From NCBI GenBank assembly GCA_028023455.1, contig JAQFVV010012396.1:8040085-8104084 (forward strand): DNA of 64,000 nucleotides, read 5' to 3'. This stretch comes from Epiperipatus broadwayi. Taxonomy: Eukaryota; Onychophora; Udeonychophora; Euonychophora; Peripatidae. Below, piece after piece: positions 23,211-35,801 of the stretch. The translations under genes were made by a program, and so were the position numbers. Below the pieces are notes generated by a model that did no database searches, was not told where the DNA came from, and was given only the letters and a program-made list of their open reading frames with translations. Positions within the stretch are counted from its first letter, which is position 1, and the number at the start of each line of letters is the position of its first letter.

Positions 23211-24526
23211 TATAAAAATCTGCATATTCTTATGCTACAAATAAAAATAAAATATTCATCCTCTGATTAGAATATCTATAAAATGATGTTATTTTTAATC
23301 TTATTTTAAAATACATATCTAAACATTACTTATGTCTCAAAATTAAATAGACATCTAAACTAATTCAATCAATCTTAGAAACAGTTTGCTTCAAAAAAAT
23401 AATAATAATTAGAATTAACACAATACGAATATATTGTTTTTACTAATCCTTATTAATAATGTAATAAATGTGTGTATATGAATTAATTCACTTATTTAAA
23501 ATTTTACACATTCATACAAAATTATTTTAATCCATAAAAATTTTGATTACTTCATGAGGATCGATTTCCTTTCACAATGTTATATAGAAAGAAAATTTAT
23601 ATAATACATACAAATCGAATTATACATTTTAGAATGCACAAAAAAATGTATTATATAATTTTTTTTGTTTACAAGAAAAAAAAAATTTTAATGGATTATT
23701 TTCTCCATTGTTTCTTCTCTTCATGTTCTTCAATAATTACTGATGGCTTGAAAGAATGATGAAAATTGATGTAATATGACTTCGAAATAATCTGACTTTA
23801 ATAAGTAGGAATAATGGTGAGTATACTTATTGACATTGGACATTATTCTGAGCTGTTGTGAATGGCAAAATTGACAGCCAAAGTAGAATTGGTTCCCAGA
23901 TTTAAATTATTCTCTTTTTATCTAACCTCTCATTTTATTTGGCAACAACTTAAATAAAATTTTATTTTTTTCAATATAGAGAAAGAAAGCAAAAGAATGC
24001 CCAGACTGTTTGTTGGTTGCTACATAAGGAAAAATCAGTTTTTTTAACAGAAAGTGAGATACAAATCTGTTGTTTTAGCTTGGAAATACATACATTCACA
24101 ATAATAAAGAAAATAAATATTACTATACATTTTTATTGAATGTAATTTAATGTAATAAACCTTATAAATATTTTTCATTAAAAAAAAAAAATGACAAGAA
24201 ATAGTAAATGTTGATCTTTGTGTGGGTATTGATTTTTTTAAAAAAAACAAAAACAACAACTGACACTTAGTAAGAATTACCAGATTTATAATTTGATTGT
24301 TGACAATTCTTCATTTCAAAATATTAATAACAATAATAATATGTTAAGTTCTAATTAAACTTGTTGTTAAAATAATATAAAATATAATAATGTTATCCTA
24401 TATGACATTATTTAGACAATGTATTTGTTTACTCTTTAAAAAAATAACTAAGTTGGGTTCCATAATAAAACACTTAATATAATTTAATGTATCTTAAATA
24501 GTATTATGAAGGATTACTATCATAAT
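23211..24526. other. AT-rich non-coding DNA
   Basis: No gene or element is recognised. Confidence 0.45.
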
Positions 24527-24551
24527 ATATATATATATATATATTATTATA

Positions 24552-24632
<81 letters not shown>
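24527..24632. repeat. (TA)n microsatellite
   Basis: Nearly pure TA with two interruptions. The open frame of Ile-Tyr repeats across it is not a gene. Confidence 0.95.
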
Positions 24633-24636
<4 letters not shown>

Positions 24637-27094
24637 AATGAGCAAATTAATAATGTCTTGTTCATTATCTCGTCACTGTGTGGTCTTCCATATAACAAGT
24701 TGGTTTTCTGTAGTTGTGAGAATAGCTAAAATATATAACATTCAAAAGTTTTAAAGAATATTAAATAAATTAGATCAAGTACCTTAAAATAAAGTATTAA
24801 ATGTAATAAGAAGAGGTATATTCAAATATTAGAGTAAATTACTAAATGTCATATTTTAGAATAGTATTAAATGATGTAACAGATTTATTAAAATATTTAA
24901 GAGAAACTATTCAATTATGTAAATAATGTTAAAATTGTTCATCTTATCAAGAATTAAAAACATGTATGAAATGTATTGAAAAAACTCAATTAAATATACT
25001 AGTATTTTAAGAAAAATAGATTTTAAATAATTAAATTTAAAAAAATTTAATAGAAAAGATAAAGCCTGTTTTGAGATATGAGATTCAAAAACAAGAGAAA
25101 AATTTAAGCAATTTAATAATTACAATGTTTTGAAAGTTCAATCAATTAAATAATGAAGATGCTTTTAAAATTCCTGTAATTAAAATAAAAGGATGTTGTA
25201 AATATATTAAAAGTATGAAAAACAAGATTAAAGGTGCTAGAAATAAAAGGCAACAACTAGTCACTTTTCCTTGAAATTAGTCAGAATTTTTGTTTTAATC
25301 AATGTACACTGGGTTCTTATTGAGATGACTGAGAAGAAAAGAGAAACAACTGCTAATTGCTGAAATCTAAGCTGTTTTTTTGTGGAACATGGCCAAGCTA
25401 TTTTCAACGTTATCTCTATTCAAAATCAAATTCAAAGACAAGAGAATTATAAAAAAAATTATAGAAATTTGTAAGGAAAGAAATGGGCATATAATGGAAT
25501 CATTTAATGGATGATATTGTGGAAGAAATATTAGTCTATACGCAAAAAAAAAAAAGATCATTACAATGAACTGTAGAGAAACTTGGCTACAGAACTTTTG
25601 ATGCTTAGTTTAAAAAAGTTCCTCACAATGAACTGTAGAAAATCCCAGCTAAAGAATTTTTTCTGCATAAGTTAAAAAACTATTTAGTCTGTTATACTAA
25701 TATGTTAACCATTTTAACTTTTATTTTATAACCTCATCATATATTTAATTTTAACAAAGCATATTTTATTATATACAGAGTATTTACATAACATATTATT
25801 GAATTGACAGATTAAAGAAGGAAGGAAATATTTAAAAAAAGTTAACTGTATTTTAAAGCAGCTGAAATATAAAAAAATTCATAATTGAAAAAAATTTTCT
25901 TCATCTTGTTTTTATTATATATGTGTGTGTTTGGTTAAAATGTTATTTTCTTTAAAAAAATGATTTATTTTTAAATGAAATTGTCAGTAAATATGTAAGT
26001 AAAGTTAACAAAAGCCAATGACGTAATATTCATTTTAAATACAAAAAGTATACTCATGTATGAAATATTTAAAGTTAAATGTCCAAGGATTACAATAAGA
26101 AGTGTAATAACTATTGGTATATTAAGGAAAAAGTTTATTTTCAAATTTGATTGAGTTCACTTGTGCATAAATTGCTGCTCCTTTTGATTATTGTAAATTA
26201 GATTTTATGTATATAGAACTTGTAATACAAATGCAGTTATTAGATTATTTTTGAATGGTTAAAATATTTTATATCTATATGATAGACTTATTCATCAGTT
26301 TGTTCTATGAATTGGGACTGGATGCAAAGATCACCACTGTTAATTAAGTAGTCTTACTTTTAAATTAGGAATTGGACTCGAAAGAGGCATTTCTGTAGTT
26401 GAGATATTATTAAATCTGGATTTGGACTTAAAGTTGACACTCCCTAGAATTATTCTTAGCATAAATCTATATTGGTTAAAAGTATCCCTTATTAGACATA
26501 GGTATGTGTCCATGCTATGAAACTTATGATATAAATAAATTCACTTGTTACTAATTTTCTTCTTTTCTGAACCAATGTAATATCTAGTAAAATAAAAGTA
26601 CATACAAAAAAGGTAGTTTGTGTGAGTTTCCCATATGTAAGATTATATCCAGGCTGTATTAAAAGTCAGGGATTTACTCTGCAGCAGGTGCACTTGATCA
26701 TATGATCATATTAGTGTTATAAGATGTAATTAAAAGATTGATGTTTAAAATTTGTCAAAATAAACATTGGACATATATAAATACCTACCATTGTTTTCTA
26801 TCAAGTGTGTGAACTAAAAAAAATAGAAATGAAATGGCTCATTAAAACAGCAATCAAATAAATATGATTGTTTAAGAGTCAATAATTCTGAAATATAAAT
26901 ATGTTTAGGGTAAAAAAAACCAGTATATCTTGTGTGACAATTATGATACTTTGTAAATGAATTGTCTTATTTATTTTAAATAATGTATTAACTCCTTTAT
27001 GTGTAATATTGACTGGTCTACATATTTATTTCATGTCCATTCATCAAGAGTAACTTATGTTTTATATTATCTAGTCAGGTATTTAAAATAAGGG
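24633..27094. other. AT-rich non-coding DNA
   Basis: No gene or repeat family is recognised. Confidence 0.4.
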
Positions 27095-27120
27095 CTGTGT
27101 AGCAGTCATCATCATCATCA

Positions 27121-27330
27121 TCAACCATTATCAATCCACTGCAGGATGAAGGTCTCTCCAAGTTTAATCCATCTTCTTTGATCTTTAGCTCCTCTTCTCC
27201 GCAACACCCCTGCACATTTTCTTATTTCATTCATCCATCTCACATGTGGTCACTTTCTGGGTCTTTTACAATCTCTTGGAATTCAGTTTAAAATTTCAAT
27301 TGTCCATCTAATATGTCCAGCCCAACTCCA
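27121..27330 (-). pseudogene. RTE LINE protein, C-terminal tail
   Basis: Continues the reverse transcriptase frame after a stop at 27328-27330. Residues WSWAGHI, then RWTIEILNWIPRDC, and an end GETFILQWIDNG are readable. Compared with the copy at 30.5-30.9 kb, six codons (ARRDDN-like) are missing between GHI and RW, and Lys before WSW is replaced by the stop. Ends in TGA inside the GAT-rich 3' tail. Confidence 0.8.
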
Positions 27331-28557
27331 TTACAATCTTTTAATTTTTTCAGTAAGGTCAGTAACACCTGTTTTCTGTCTTACCCACACATTGTGTTTT
27401 CGATCTCTTCTTGTTACTCCCAACATACATCTCTCCATACTCCTTTGAAGGGTCTGAAGTCTCTGTATTGCTCTTTTATTAAGTGTCCAAGTCTCAGATT
27501 CATAAGTAAGAACTGGTAAAACACATTTGTTAAAAACCATCTTTTTCAAACACTTAGGCATATTTCCTTTTAGTATCAAGTTATTCCTACCAAAGGCATT
27601 CCAACCAAGTTTAATTCTATGATTAATTTCCTCCATTATGTTTCCATCTGTATTAATAATCTGACCAAGGTATTTGTAACTGTTAATTTCTTCTAATTCT
27701 TCATAATCAATCTTTATTTTCATATTTTGAGCAAATCGATTAAACATTACTTTTGTCTTTTTAACATTTATCTTTAGTCCTACTTTTCTACTTTCATCTG
27801 CTAACTCCTGCAACATTTCCTGCAGCTCTGAAGCATTATTTGCAAAAACAACTACATCATCTGCGAAATCTAAATGACTTAAATACTCTCCATTTACTTT
27901 CACTCCTTTAGTTTCCCATTTTAATCCACAAAATACTTCTTGCAGCACTGCTGTAAAAAGTTTTGGAGATATGAAGTCACCTTGTCTTACACCTTTCTCA
28001 ATGTTGATTTTTCCAGTATCATTATGTAATTTAATTGTTGCTGTTGAATTTTTATAAATATTCTTTAGAATATGACAATATCTTGGATCTATACCTTGAT
28101 GATCCAATGCTTTAATCACTGAAGAAATGTGTATAGAATCGAATGCCTTTTCATAATCTACAAATCCAAAACATAATGACAACTCATACTTATTTGTCCT
28201 TTCTATGACTTCTCTTAATACCTGGATATGATCTATTGTACTAAAACCACTTTTACATCCAGCTTGTTCTCTTGGTTGGTGGAAATCCAAAGTTCTCTGT
28301 AGATGAGTTGTAATTATCTTGGTAAAAATGTTATATAAAACTGATAAAAGGCTGATAGGTCTGTAATTTCTAATATCTTCTTTATCATCTTTTTTAAATA
28401 TTAATATTATTACTGCATTCTTCCAATCTTCTGGTACATCTTTATCATTTAGACATTTGGTATATAACTTTGCTAAAATTGTTTCTATTTCTTCACCTGC
28501 TTCTTTTAATATATCAATTATAATTCCATCATTTCCTGGAGCCTTTCCTTTCTTCAT
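27331..28557 (-). pseudogene. RTE LINE reverse transcriptase
   Basis: This 408-residue frame holds the reverse transcriptase domain, which would copy the element's own RNA at a nicked target in the nucleus. Visible motifs in order: KGKAPGNDGI near the start, YRPISLLSVLYNIFTKII, FVDYEKAFDSI with the first catalytic Asp, KGVRQGDFISPKLF, and HLDFADDVVVF with the catalytic FADD box; then GLKINVKKTKV, YKYLGQII and the tail with SETWTLNKRAIQRLQ. ATG is internal; the true frame is continuous with the endonuclease upstream across an in-frame TAA. The core is otherwise well kept, so inactivation is fairly recent. Clade assignment to RTE is from motif pattern. Confidence 0.85.
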
Positions 28558-29688
28558 ACATTAAATTGCATGTCTCACTTCTTCATTTAAAATTCTGGGC
28601 AATTTGGAAGATGTAATAGATATGGAAGGTACGTGTTCTTTATTACTATATAATTCTTGATAAAAATCTTCTACCAATTTCATGATGTCATCTCTCTTTT
28701 TAGTAATAATTCCATCTTTTTTTCTTATTGCAGATATAAATTTCCTACCAATACCAAAATGTTGTTTAACATTCTTGAGACTTTTATTTTCTTCTACAGC
28801 TTTCCTTGCTATTTCACAGTTATATTTTCTTATATCATTTTCAACTCTTTTCCGTACCATTTTACAAAATTCAAGATATTCAATTCTTTTTAATACATCA
28901 TTTTTGTATATCATCATATTCCTTCTTTTCTTCATAAATTCTCTAGTCTCAGTAGAAATTTTATTAGTCAATTGCTGCTTTTTCCTACCAGCTATCTTTG
29001 TTGCAGTTTTTAAAAGTGTATCAATTATTTTCATATTAATTTCATTAAAATCTGAATCATGTTCAAAATCTCCTAACACTTGAAACCTATTTGTAAGTTC
29101 TAATTTAAATTCATTAGAATGTTTCTGAAGATTAGGAATATCAACTGTAAATATTGTTTTTCTTAATAATTTTTGTCTCTCTAGTTTTACATTAACACGT
29201 AACTTACACCTTACTAATCGATGATCACTTCCTGTGTTAAATTTATTAAGAACATTACAATCTTGAAATATGTATTTCCTGTTAGTCAAAATATAATCCA
29301 ATTCTGCTGTACCTTCAGTTGGATGCTTCCATGTCCATTTCCTTTTAACATTTTTCTCAAAAAATGAATTCATAATATAAAGTTTTTCTTTTTCTGCAAA
29401 CTCCACAAGTCTATGTCCTCTCTCACTTCTATTACCATAACTAAAATTACCTACAGCAATTTTATCTTTCATTTGTCTACCAATTCTAGCATTAAAGTCT
29501 CCCATAACATTTTTAAAATGTTGTTTACTCTGATCAATAGCCTTTTGTACATCCATATAAAAATCTTCTCCTACTTCATCACTATGAGAACTTGTTGGGG
29601 CATAAACCTGAATTATCTGCATTTGGTATCTGCTATTAAGTTGTATAATTAATCTTGACACTCTGTCCGATACACCATCAATCTCCAC
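28558..29688 (-). pseudogene. RTE LINE endonuclease and linker
   Basis: Starts inside the AP-like endonuclease domain: VYAPTSSHSDEVGEDFY, VMGDFNARIG with the conserved Asp-Phe-Asn, RGHRLVEFA, TWKHP, LDYILTNR, and GSDHRLVRCKL with the catalytic Ser-Asp-His. This nuclease nicks target DNA to prime reverse transcription. Residues from about 130 on are a basic linker. The frame ends RHAI-stop; the next in-frame residues are C-MKKGKAPGND, so the TAA is a nonsense mutation. The upstream junction near 29700 carries a one-base loss in the run 'aataaaagtgg'. Confidence 0.85.
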
Positions 29689-29704
29689 AATATTGTCCTT
29701 CCAC

Positions 29705-29960
29705 TTTTATTTATAATGAATCATACTCCACTTGTATTTCCAATATTTGTGCCTTTATAATAGAGTATATGTCCACTTTTTAAATCAATTGTTTCTTCAC
29801 CTTTTCTTTTAACTTCACAAAGTCCAATAATGTCCCATTTAATATAAGACACTTCTTCTTCTAATTCTTGCAATCTTCCTTCACTTGAAAGTGATCTGCA
29901 GTTGTAAGTACCTAAATAAAAAGTCATCATCAAATGGCACCCTCCGCCTTTGGCCACCAA
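29705..29960 (-). pseudogene. RTE LINE endonuclease, N-terminal part
   Basis: Reads GTYNCRSLSSEGRLQEL then WDIIGLCEVKRKGEE, with the conserved Asn and Glu of AP-type endonucleases. The frame ends at TGA after NTSGV, where family members continue Gly-Phe-Ile-Ile-Asn, so this is also a nonsense change. The possible start ATG lies at 29958-29960. Sequence from 29961 to 30353 would be the 5' untranslated region. Confidence 0.8.
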
Positions 29961-30399
29961 CCGCTGCCTTGGTTGGTGACTTTACAGCCTCCTGGGAATA
30001 AGGGCCATGCTTTATTTTTGTCTGCCATAATTGTATATATGTATTGGAAAAATATTTATCATTTACATAAACATTCATTCTGCCTTATCAGGCACTGAAA
30101 AGAAAGACCATGGTGTTTCTTGATCTTAAACTCAGAGGTAAAAAGCCAATAAACTCACCACACTGGCTAATGCGTGTTGGTGAGCAGCCCATCCATGTTT
30201 GTATACTATATGAATAATCACATAGTAATAACAGCTGCAATGACAAGAACATATGGAGTGGACATTAGGAATTTGCCCTGCTTGGTTCCTTTAAGGCCTC
30301 CAAGAGAAATCAAAGGCTCTTCTTTCAGTTAATAGCAAACTTCTTTCTGCAGCCTGTGTAGCAGTAATCATCATTATATTAAAGGGAATGTTTTCAAAT

Positions 30400-30402
<3 letters not shown>

Positions 30403-30483
<81 letters not shown>

Positions 30484-30492
30484 ATATATATT
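30403..30492. repeat. (TA)n microsatellite
   Basis: TA tract immediately upstream of the truncated RTE copy. Confidence 0.95.
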
Positions 30493-30905
30493 AGTTCTTA
30501 CTTATGCATCTGAGACTTGGATACTTAATAGAAGAGCAATACAGAGATTTCAGATCACTCAAAGAAGTATGGAGAGATGCATGTTTGGAGTAACAAGAAG
30601 AGATCAAAAACACAATATATGGGTAAGAGAACAAACAGATGTTATTGACATCATTGAAAAAAGTAAAAGACTGAAGTGGAGTTGGGCTGAAAATATTGCT
30701 AGAAGAGATGATAATAGATGGACAATTGAAATCTTAAACTGGATTCCAAGAGATTGTCAAACATCCAGAAATAGACCACCTGTGATATGGATGGATGAAA
30801 TAAGAAAGTATGCAGGGGTGATGTGGAGAAAAGAAGCTAAAGATCAGAGAAAATGGATTGAACTTGGAGAGACTTTCATCCTGTAGAGGATTAATAATGG
30901 TTGAT
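30493..30905 (+). mobile_element. 5'-truncated RTE LINE copy
   Basis: Begins within the codons for VLTYASETWILNRRAIQRF and runs to GETFIL-stop and 'aataatggttgatg'. It preserves the ARRDDNRW residues missing from the 27-30 kb copy, so it is a separate insertion from the same family. The open frame 30569-30886 covers most of it. It sits between two (TA)n tracts, which either were its target or have grown from its ends. Confidence 0.8.
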
Positions 30906-30913
30906 GTTTTTTT

Positions 30914-30915
<2 letters not shown>

Positions 30916-30978
<63 letters not shown>
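30916..30978. repeat. (TA)n microsatellite
   Basis: TA tract immediately downstream of the truncated RTE copy. Confidence 0.95.
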
Positions 30979-30981
<3 letters not shown>

Positions 30982-32126
30982 AACAAAATCAAGTCATATA
31001 TATATATATTATGTATGCCAGTCTATTTTCTTATGTTTTGTGTCAAGTGGTGCCTAAATCAATTACATAAGCTGATCATTACAATAGTAATGAAGTACAT
31101 TATTAAATACATTAACAATAAAGTTTACTTATTTAATTTTTATTTAGTATTATATTATAGTTATTTGAATACATTGAAGGCAATGGTTTTTAATCACAAG
31201 AATAAATAATTCAAGAAAAAAATTATAGGTCTTACTTAATATATAATGAAAAATAAACTCTGTTTATATGAAATAATAAAGTTTATTAAAAGTATAGTTA
31301 GTTACCTAATTTTTATTTGATATTTTTATAATGAAATTTTTGGAAGATTATATTTAAGGCAAACAAAGCTTTTATCATAACTGTTAATAATTTCTGCAAA
31401 TAATTATAAATTTTAATTCACACAGAATTAAAAATAGAAGTTTATCATGTACAAAAATAATGTACACTAAAAATAAATTGAAAATGTAAAAATTATTGAA
31501 AATAAATTTGCTTAACTGATTTTTATTTAATCACATAACAATAAAAGCATATATTATTTCAAGACAAAATATTTGTCCTAAGTATAAACAATATTGGTTA
31601 AAAAAGAGAAGAAAATTAATATTTTATTTGCTAAATAATTATAAAATAAATTTTAGCACATAAAATAATAAAATACCCTAAAATTAAATAAAAATGTATA
31701 TATTAACTAAAATATGACTTACCTCGTTTTTATTCAAATCTTTTCAATAATTAGCATAGATTGCTTTTTGGCATTTATGTCAAAACCTTTTTAGATTCAC
31801 TCTATCACAATATCTATATAAAAAAAATATTCGAAATGTTCATATTATATTTTTTACAATTTAATTTTTTTATATTAGCATCAGCAAATACATTTATAAT
31901 ATCTTCTATAAGAAGAGTTTTTTTAATTTTTTTTATGGAAAATATACTTAAACTGAATATAATTTGGCTCACAGAAACTTCTAAATATTTTTTTACTATC
32001 TTTAACTTAAAACTGATTATTCACCACTTGCTCCAATCATGAGAATGTTTGCAAACAGCATTATTACTAGTGATTTCTTCTCAAGAATTTCTTGTGAAAA
32101 TTTTATAATTTTTTTTTTCATCACTA
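30979..32126. other. AT-rich non-coding DNA
   Basis: No reverse transcriptase motifs of the downstream Penelope-like element were recognised here, so that copy is 5' truncated. Open frames in this stretch are AT-driven. Confidence 0.45.
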
Positions 32127-32129
32127 TGA

Positions 32130-32474
32130 GAATTAACACCAAAGATCATATTCTTCCACTACAAGATTGCATGTAGTGAAAATAATTGCCCAGCTGCATA
32201 TTATGGGGAAATGAGAAAATCAGTTCAAACAAGATTTTCCCAGCATGTGTATGCATACAATAAGGCCTTAGTGGACTCATCCCACCCTTCAGTTTTTGTT
32301 CAGCATGCAATGGCTGTGGGTCATTGGTGCAGACCTGAGAGGCCAAGAGTATTATGTAGAGAGTGGAATGATTTGCGAAGGAGGGTTAAGGAGGCATGTT
32401 ACATCATTTCAGATGAACACGCGATGATCAAGAGAGAGTCATTTTATGCCTTATTGAAGAAATGGCAAGTGTAG
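32130..32474 (+). pseudogene. Penelope-like element GIY-YIG endonuclease, C-terminal fragment
   Basis: Reading from 32130 the frame gives FFHYKIACSENNCPAAYYGE, then KSVQTRFSQH, HPSVFVQHAMAVGH, LCREWNDLRRRVKEACYI and an end KRES...KKWQV-stop. This is the layout of the GIY-YIG endonuclease at the C terminus of Penelope-like elements: YKI-C..C, a Y-x-G-E block (usually YIGET), Arg then Ser-x-His (R..EH), spaced His residues, and an Arg..Glu-Ala pair. The nuclease cuts the target for reverse transcription. The readable frame of about 114 codons has no internal stop, but the reverse transcriptase is missing, so it is a 5'-truncated copy. An internal Met at 32211 should not be taken as the real start. 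The fragment matters because it shows PLE machinery in a genome full of hammerhead elements. Confidence 0.7.
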
Positions 32475-33589
32475 GTGCTTTGTTTCTAATTTGCATATTT
32501 ACCCAGTTTGCTGGATATTTGCATATCTGTATATGGTTTTAAAAAATGATGAGAGAGAGTTTGTACTTCTTGATAATGAAGGGTAACCCTTTGAAAATGT
32601 TTGAAAATTTAATATAATTTATTATTTTTATTGTTATAGAATTGTTCAATATAATTGTTCAATTTATCATATTCGAATTATATGTGTGTGCATATTTAAT
32701 ACTAATACTTATTAAAGTTTTACATATGAGAATTAACATGTTTCTTCTTGAGAAAAAAGTATTTTTTACAAATTTTTTTCGAAATTTATTTCTTGTGAAG
32801 AGATATCAAAATTATTCTTATTTTTACTAATAATTTATATATGATCTATATATACTATTTTATGGCATTACTTCGTAAATTTATGAATATACTTTTATTT
32901 ATAACCTTTTAAGCAATAAGCTACTGTTTATATAACATTTAAAAGTAATATTTATTGAAATCTTCTACATTATTTCAGAAATTTTGTTAGAATAAAAATT
33001 TATAGCTAATTTTACCCAATCATTTTTCTAGTGTAATGTGAAATATCCAAGTCTTCACCCACCCATAAAGTTTCTTATCAAACATACTTGTCATGCATGT
33101 AGTTTCTTACACTTAACAAACTGTTTGTGATGATATTGCAAGTTATGAAGAGAGAGAAGAAGTCACCCACATTAAGCCTGCATAGCTGTTCAAGTTACAA
33201 CCATATCATTGATTTTACTTTTAAAATATTAATTCAGAAAACTATATTGATGAAATAATCTATGTAACATGCATGCTATTCAAGCACATTTTAAGTGTGT
33301 AAATGCTTCCTAAATTTTTTATAATGTTTATACTTTTATTATGTAAATAAAGTTTTAAATAGGGGGTTATATTGTATTAAAATTTTAGTATTTTAGATTT
33401 TAGGTATGATGCAGTTTGATATGTATACTTTTTAAATATATTTAATTGAATTGTTCTTTTGTTTTATTTTCTAATATGTCATGAGATTTTTTATTTGTTC
33501 TATGCTTTTTTTTTTAAATATTTAAACTTAAATCTTTTCATTTTTAGTCCATAAAGATGAAAATTTTATAGAACTGTTGGTCACCTTTC
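32475..33589. other. AT-rich non-coding DNA, PLE 3' flank at the start
   Basis: The first tens of bases probably belong to the PLE 3' region; the end is not recognisable. No gene is seen in the rest. Confidence 0.4.
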
Positions 33590-35310
33590 AGTAATAGTGA
33601 GAAGAAAAAAATAGAAGAAGAAATAGAAGAAGAAAAACAAGAAATAGAAGCAGCAAAAGAAGAAAAAGAATAATAAGAATAAAAATAAGAATAAAAAACA
33701 AAAAATAGTAAGATGACAATGAATAAAATAAACAAGAAGATGAAAAAGATGAAGAAAACAAAAAAGCTGAGAAAAAAGAATAGGACAAAGAAGAAGGAAA
33801 AGAAATAGAGAAAGAAGGATTTGGAAATTTGTAATCTTTGCAGTAAAATTTTATCTTGTAAAGATTCAGCAACAATTTTTCATTGCAGGCATCTTAAAAT
33901 TATATATGGCTGTAAGTGAGATCAATGAAATATTAAGCCAGATAGTTCCTGATCCCAATAAGCCAATCCATAATTTGGAGCTCCCTTTAGCAATAATAAA
34001 ACTATTGTAATGTTTATAAAACATTCAGCTGTGGAAGAATTAATATCTAAATTAGTAAAAGTCAATGAATTTTTATTTAATAAAATTACTAAAAAAACAT
34101 GAATTTATAAAACATAGTATGACTGCTAGAGGATTTAATCTGCCTGCAGAAGTTTGGCAACTGATAATGAAATTTTATTATTATAATAAGGATGAGTTAG
34201 TTTAGACCATAAAGAAGCTAAACATGAAAAAAAAGTAGTGCATCCATTAACAAATGGACAAGTATTAAAAATAAAAGATACATGATGGTAGTTGTTCTGC
34301 CAAAAAAAATGTTAAAAGTTTCTAACACAAACATTGGATGGGTTTGGTTTTTCCCTTGAAAAAAGATATTGCATCTGTAATGAGTGATGATGCTACCACT
34401 AATCAGAAATTTGAAATGCTGCCACCAGTACCCAGTAACTGTGCTATAATTATGATTCAGATTTAACTATTTGAATATTTTTTTACATTGAGAAGAAAGA
34501 AAGTGATGAATTTGAAGATAATAGTAATCATAAAGATGAAGCTTGTTTTTCAAAATATGAATCTAATTTTAAATTTGAGCCAATGAAAAATAGAGTTGTA
34601 AATGCAAAATGTTATAAAAGATGCAATTATACGTACCTACAAAATTGTAAGTATATTCAAAAATTCTTCTGTCAAAAATAGAATTTTGCAAAAATATCAA
34701 CAAGAATATAAACAAAATGAATTAACATTACTTTTGAAAAGTAATACAGGGTGGACTATCATAGAGATAATGATTAAATACTTTTTACAAATTAAAAACC
34801 TTGTAAAAATGGCCATGGCAGAACTGAATATGGGTATTATGGGGAAGAAAAATTACAAGAAGAGGGCTGAAATGCTATTAACAATATTAACATCCATTTG
34901 AATGACCATTGATTGACTGATCTGAAAAGATTCTATCTTACTAACTGTAGAAGGAGATTGTTATTGCATTAAAGAAGTAATAAATAAAAAAAGAAACAAG
35001 GTCATGTCTTTTTATAAATTTTTACAGAAACCCATTTGTGGAAAAATGATGCATTTTTAAGACTAATCTTAGAAACAAAATTTATAATTTTGTTTTAAAA
35101 TTGTTAAATAGATTATTTGTGAGATAACAATAGTTCAAGAGAAGTGAAATCTGGTATTATGGGCAAAAACAGACTATTAAACAACATTTTGAGTATTTCA
35201 AACATCAAATATAAGAACGACAAATTTTCTGATCATTTTGTAAAATTTACTATAACATCAGAAACAATTCAAAGTCTTTGCAAAAAAATTACTAATATAA
35301 AATGCAGCAA
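33590..35310 (+). pseudogene. hAT-family transposase, decayed
   Basis: An acidic, Glu/Lys-rich lead (33600-33820) precedes a BED-type zinc finger: ICNLCSK...FHCRHLKIIYG at 33826-33909. Then fragments of a hAT transposase follow: SAVEELISKLVKVNEF, a stretch readable as MTARGFNLPAEVWQL, SVMSDDATTNQKFEML with PVPSNCA, a Glu/Asp-rich block, and the better-kept 34602-34901 segment with IKDAI..YKIVSIFKNSSVKNRIL and LLLKSNTGW. This last part matches the hAT domain preceding the 'TRWNS' motif, here TGW. Numerous stops and frameshifts. No terminal inverted repeats identified. Closest in feel to ZBED/GTF2IRD2-like hAT proteins. Confidence 0.65.
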
Positions 35311-35788
35311 AAATAAATAGAAAATGTACGTTTTGCTAACTTATTATTTTTTTAATACATGCTTTATAACAACAACAATAATAATACTACTTAACGTTCA
35401 AATTTATTTATTTATTTAACTTGTGTTTGGATTTGAGAGTTTCCTCTGTACTCAACTCAGCATCGTTGAATTATTATAAAAATTAGTAAGGTGCATGCAT
35501 ATATTAAAAAGTGAAATCCTTTCTTTTTAATATTATACTTTAATATTATTATTTAATAAAAAAAATTGTATTATTTAAAATAAAGCACGTATTAAAAAAA
35601 ATTAAGTTAGCAAAATGCTTTATTTTATTTTAATAGATTGTGATTCGGCAAGAAATTAACTTTGTTCATTATATTTTGAAAATGGTATTTGTAAAACGTT
35701 TAAATTTGTAATTTAGAAAAATCTCTGCAACTCAAACGTACATATATATATATATTATATTTGCAGACACATAAGTGCTTTATTTATT
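35311..35788. other. AT-rich non-coding DNA
   Basis: May include the hAT 3' flank; nothing definite was recognised. Confidence 0.4.
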
Positions 35789-35801
35789 ACTAATATGCTT
35801 A

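Larger units (their letters stand above)
27107..30353 (-). mobile_element. RTE-clade LINE, nearly full length, inactive
   Basis: The element is about 3.2 kb and runs on the minus strand with its 3' end at the left. 'ctgtgtagcagt' occurs at 27095-27106 and 30354-30365, a probable 12-bp TSD. The 3' end carries a trinucleotide tract (ATC on the plus strand, GAT as transcribed), as is usual for RTE elements in place of poly-A. One ORF is expected: AP-type endonuclease followed by reverse transcriptase. It is broken by at least three stops, a frameshift and an 18-nt deletion. Confidence 0.85.

Noticed and set aside
28657-29083. Plus-strand open frames of 78 and 133 codons
   Set aside because: They are antisense shadows of the RTE endonuclease and linker. 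The same applies to 27313-27519 and 29413-29652.
33544-33875. Minus-strand hydrophobic Ser/Phe/Leu frames (63 and 95 codons)
   Set aside because: They are complements of the GAA-rich acidic segment of the hAT pseudogene.
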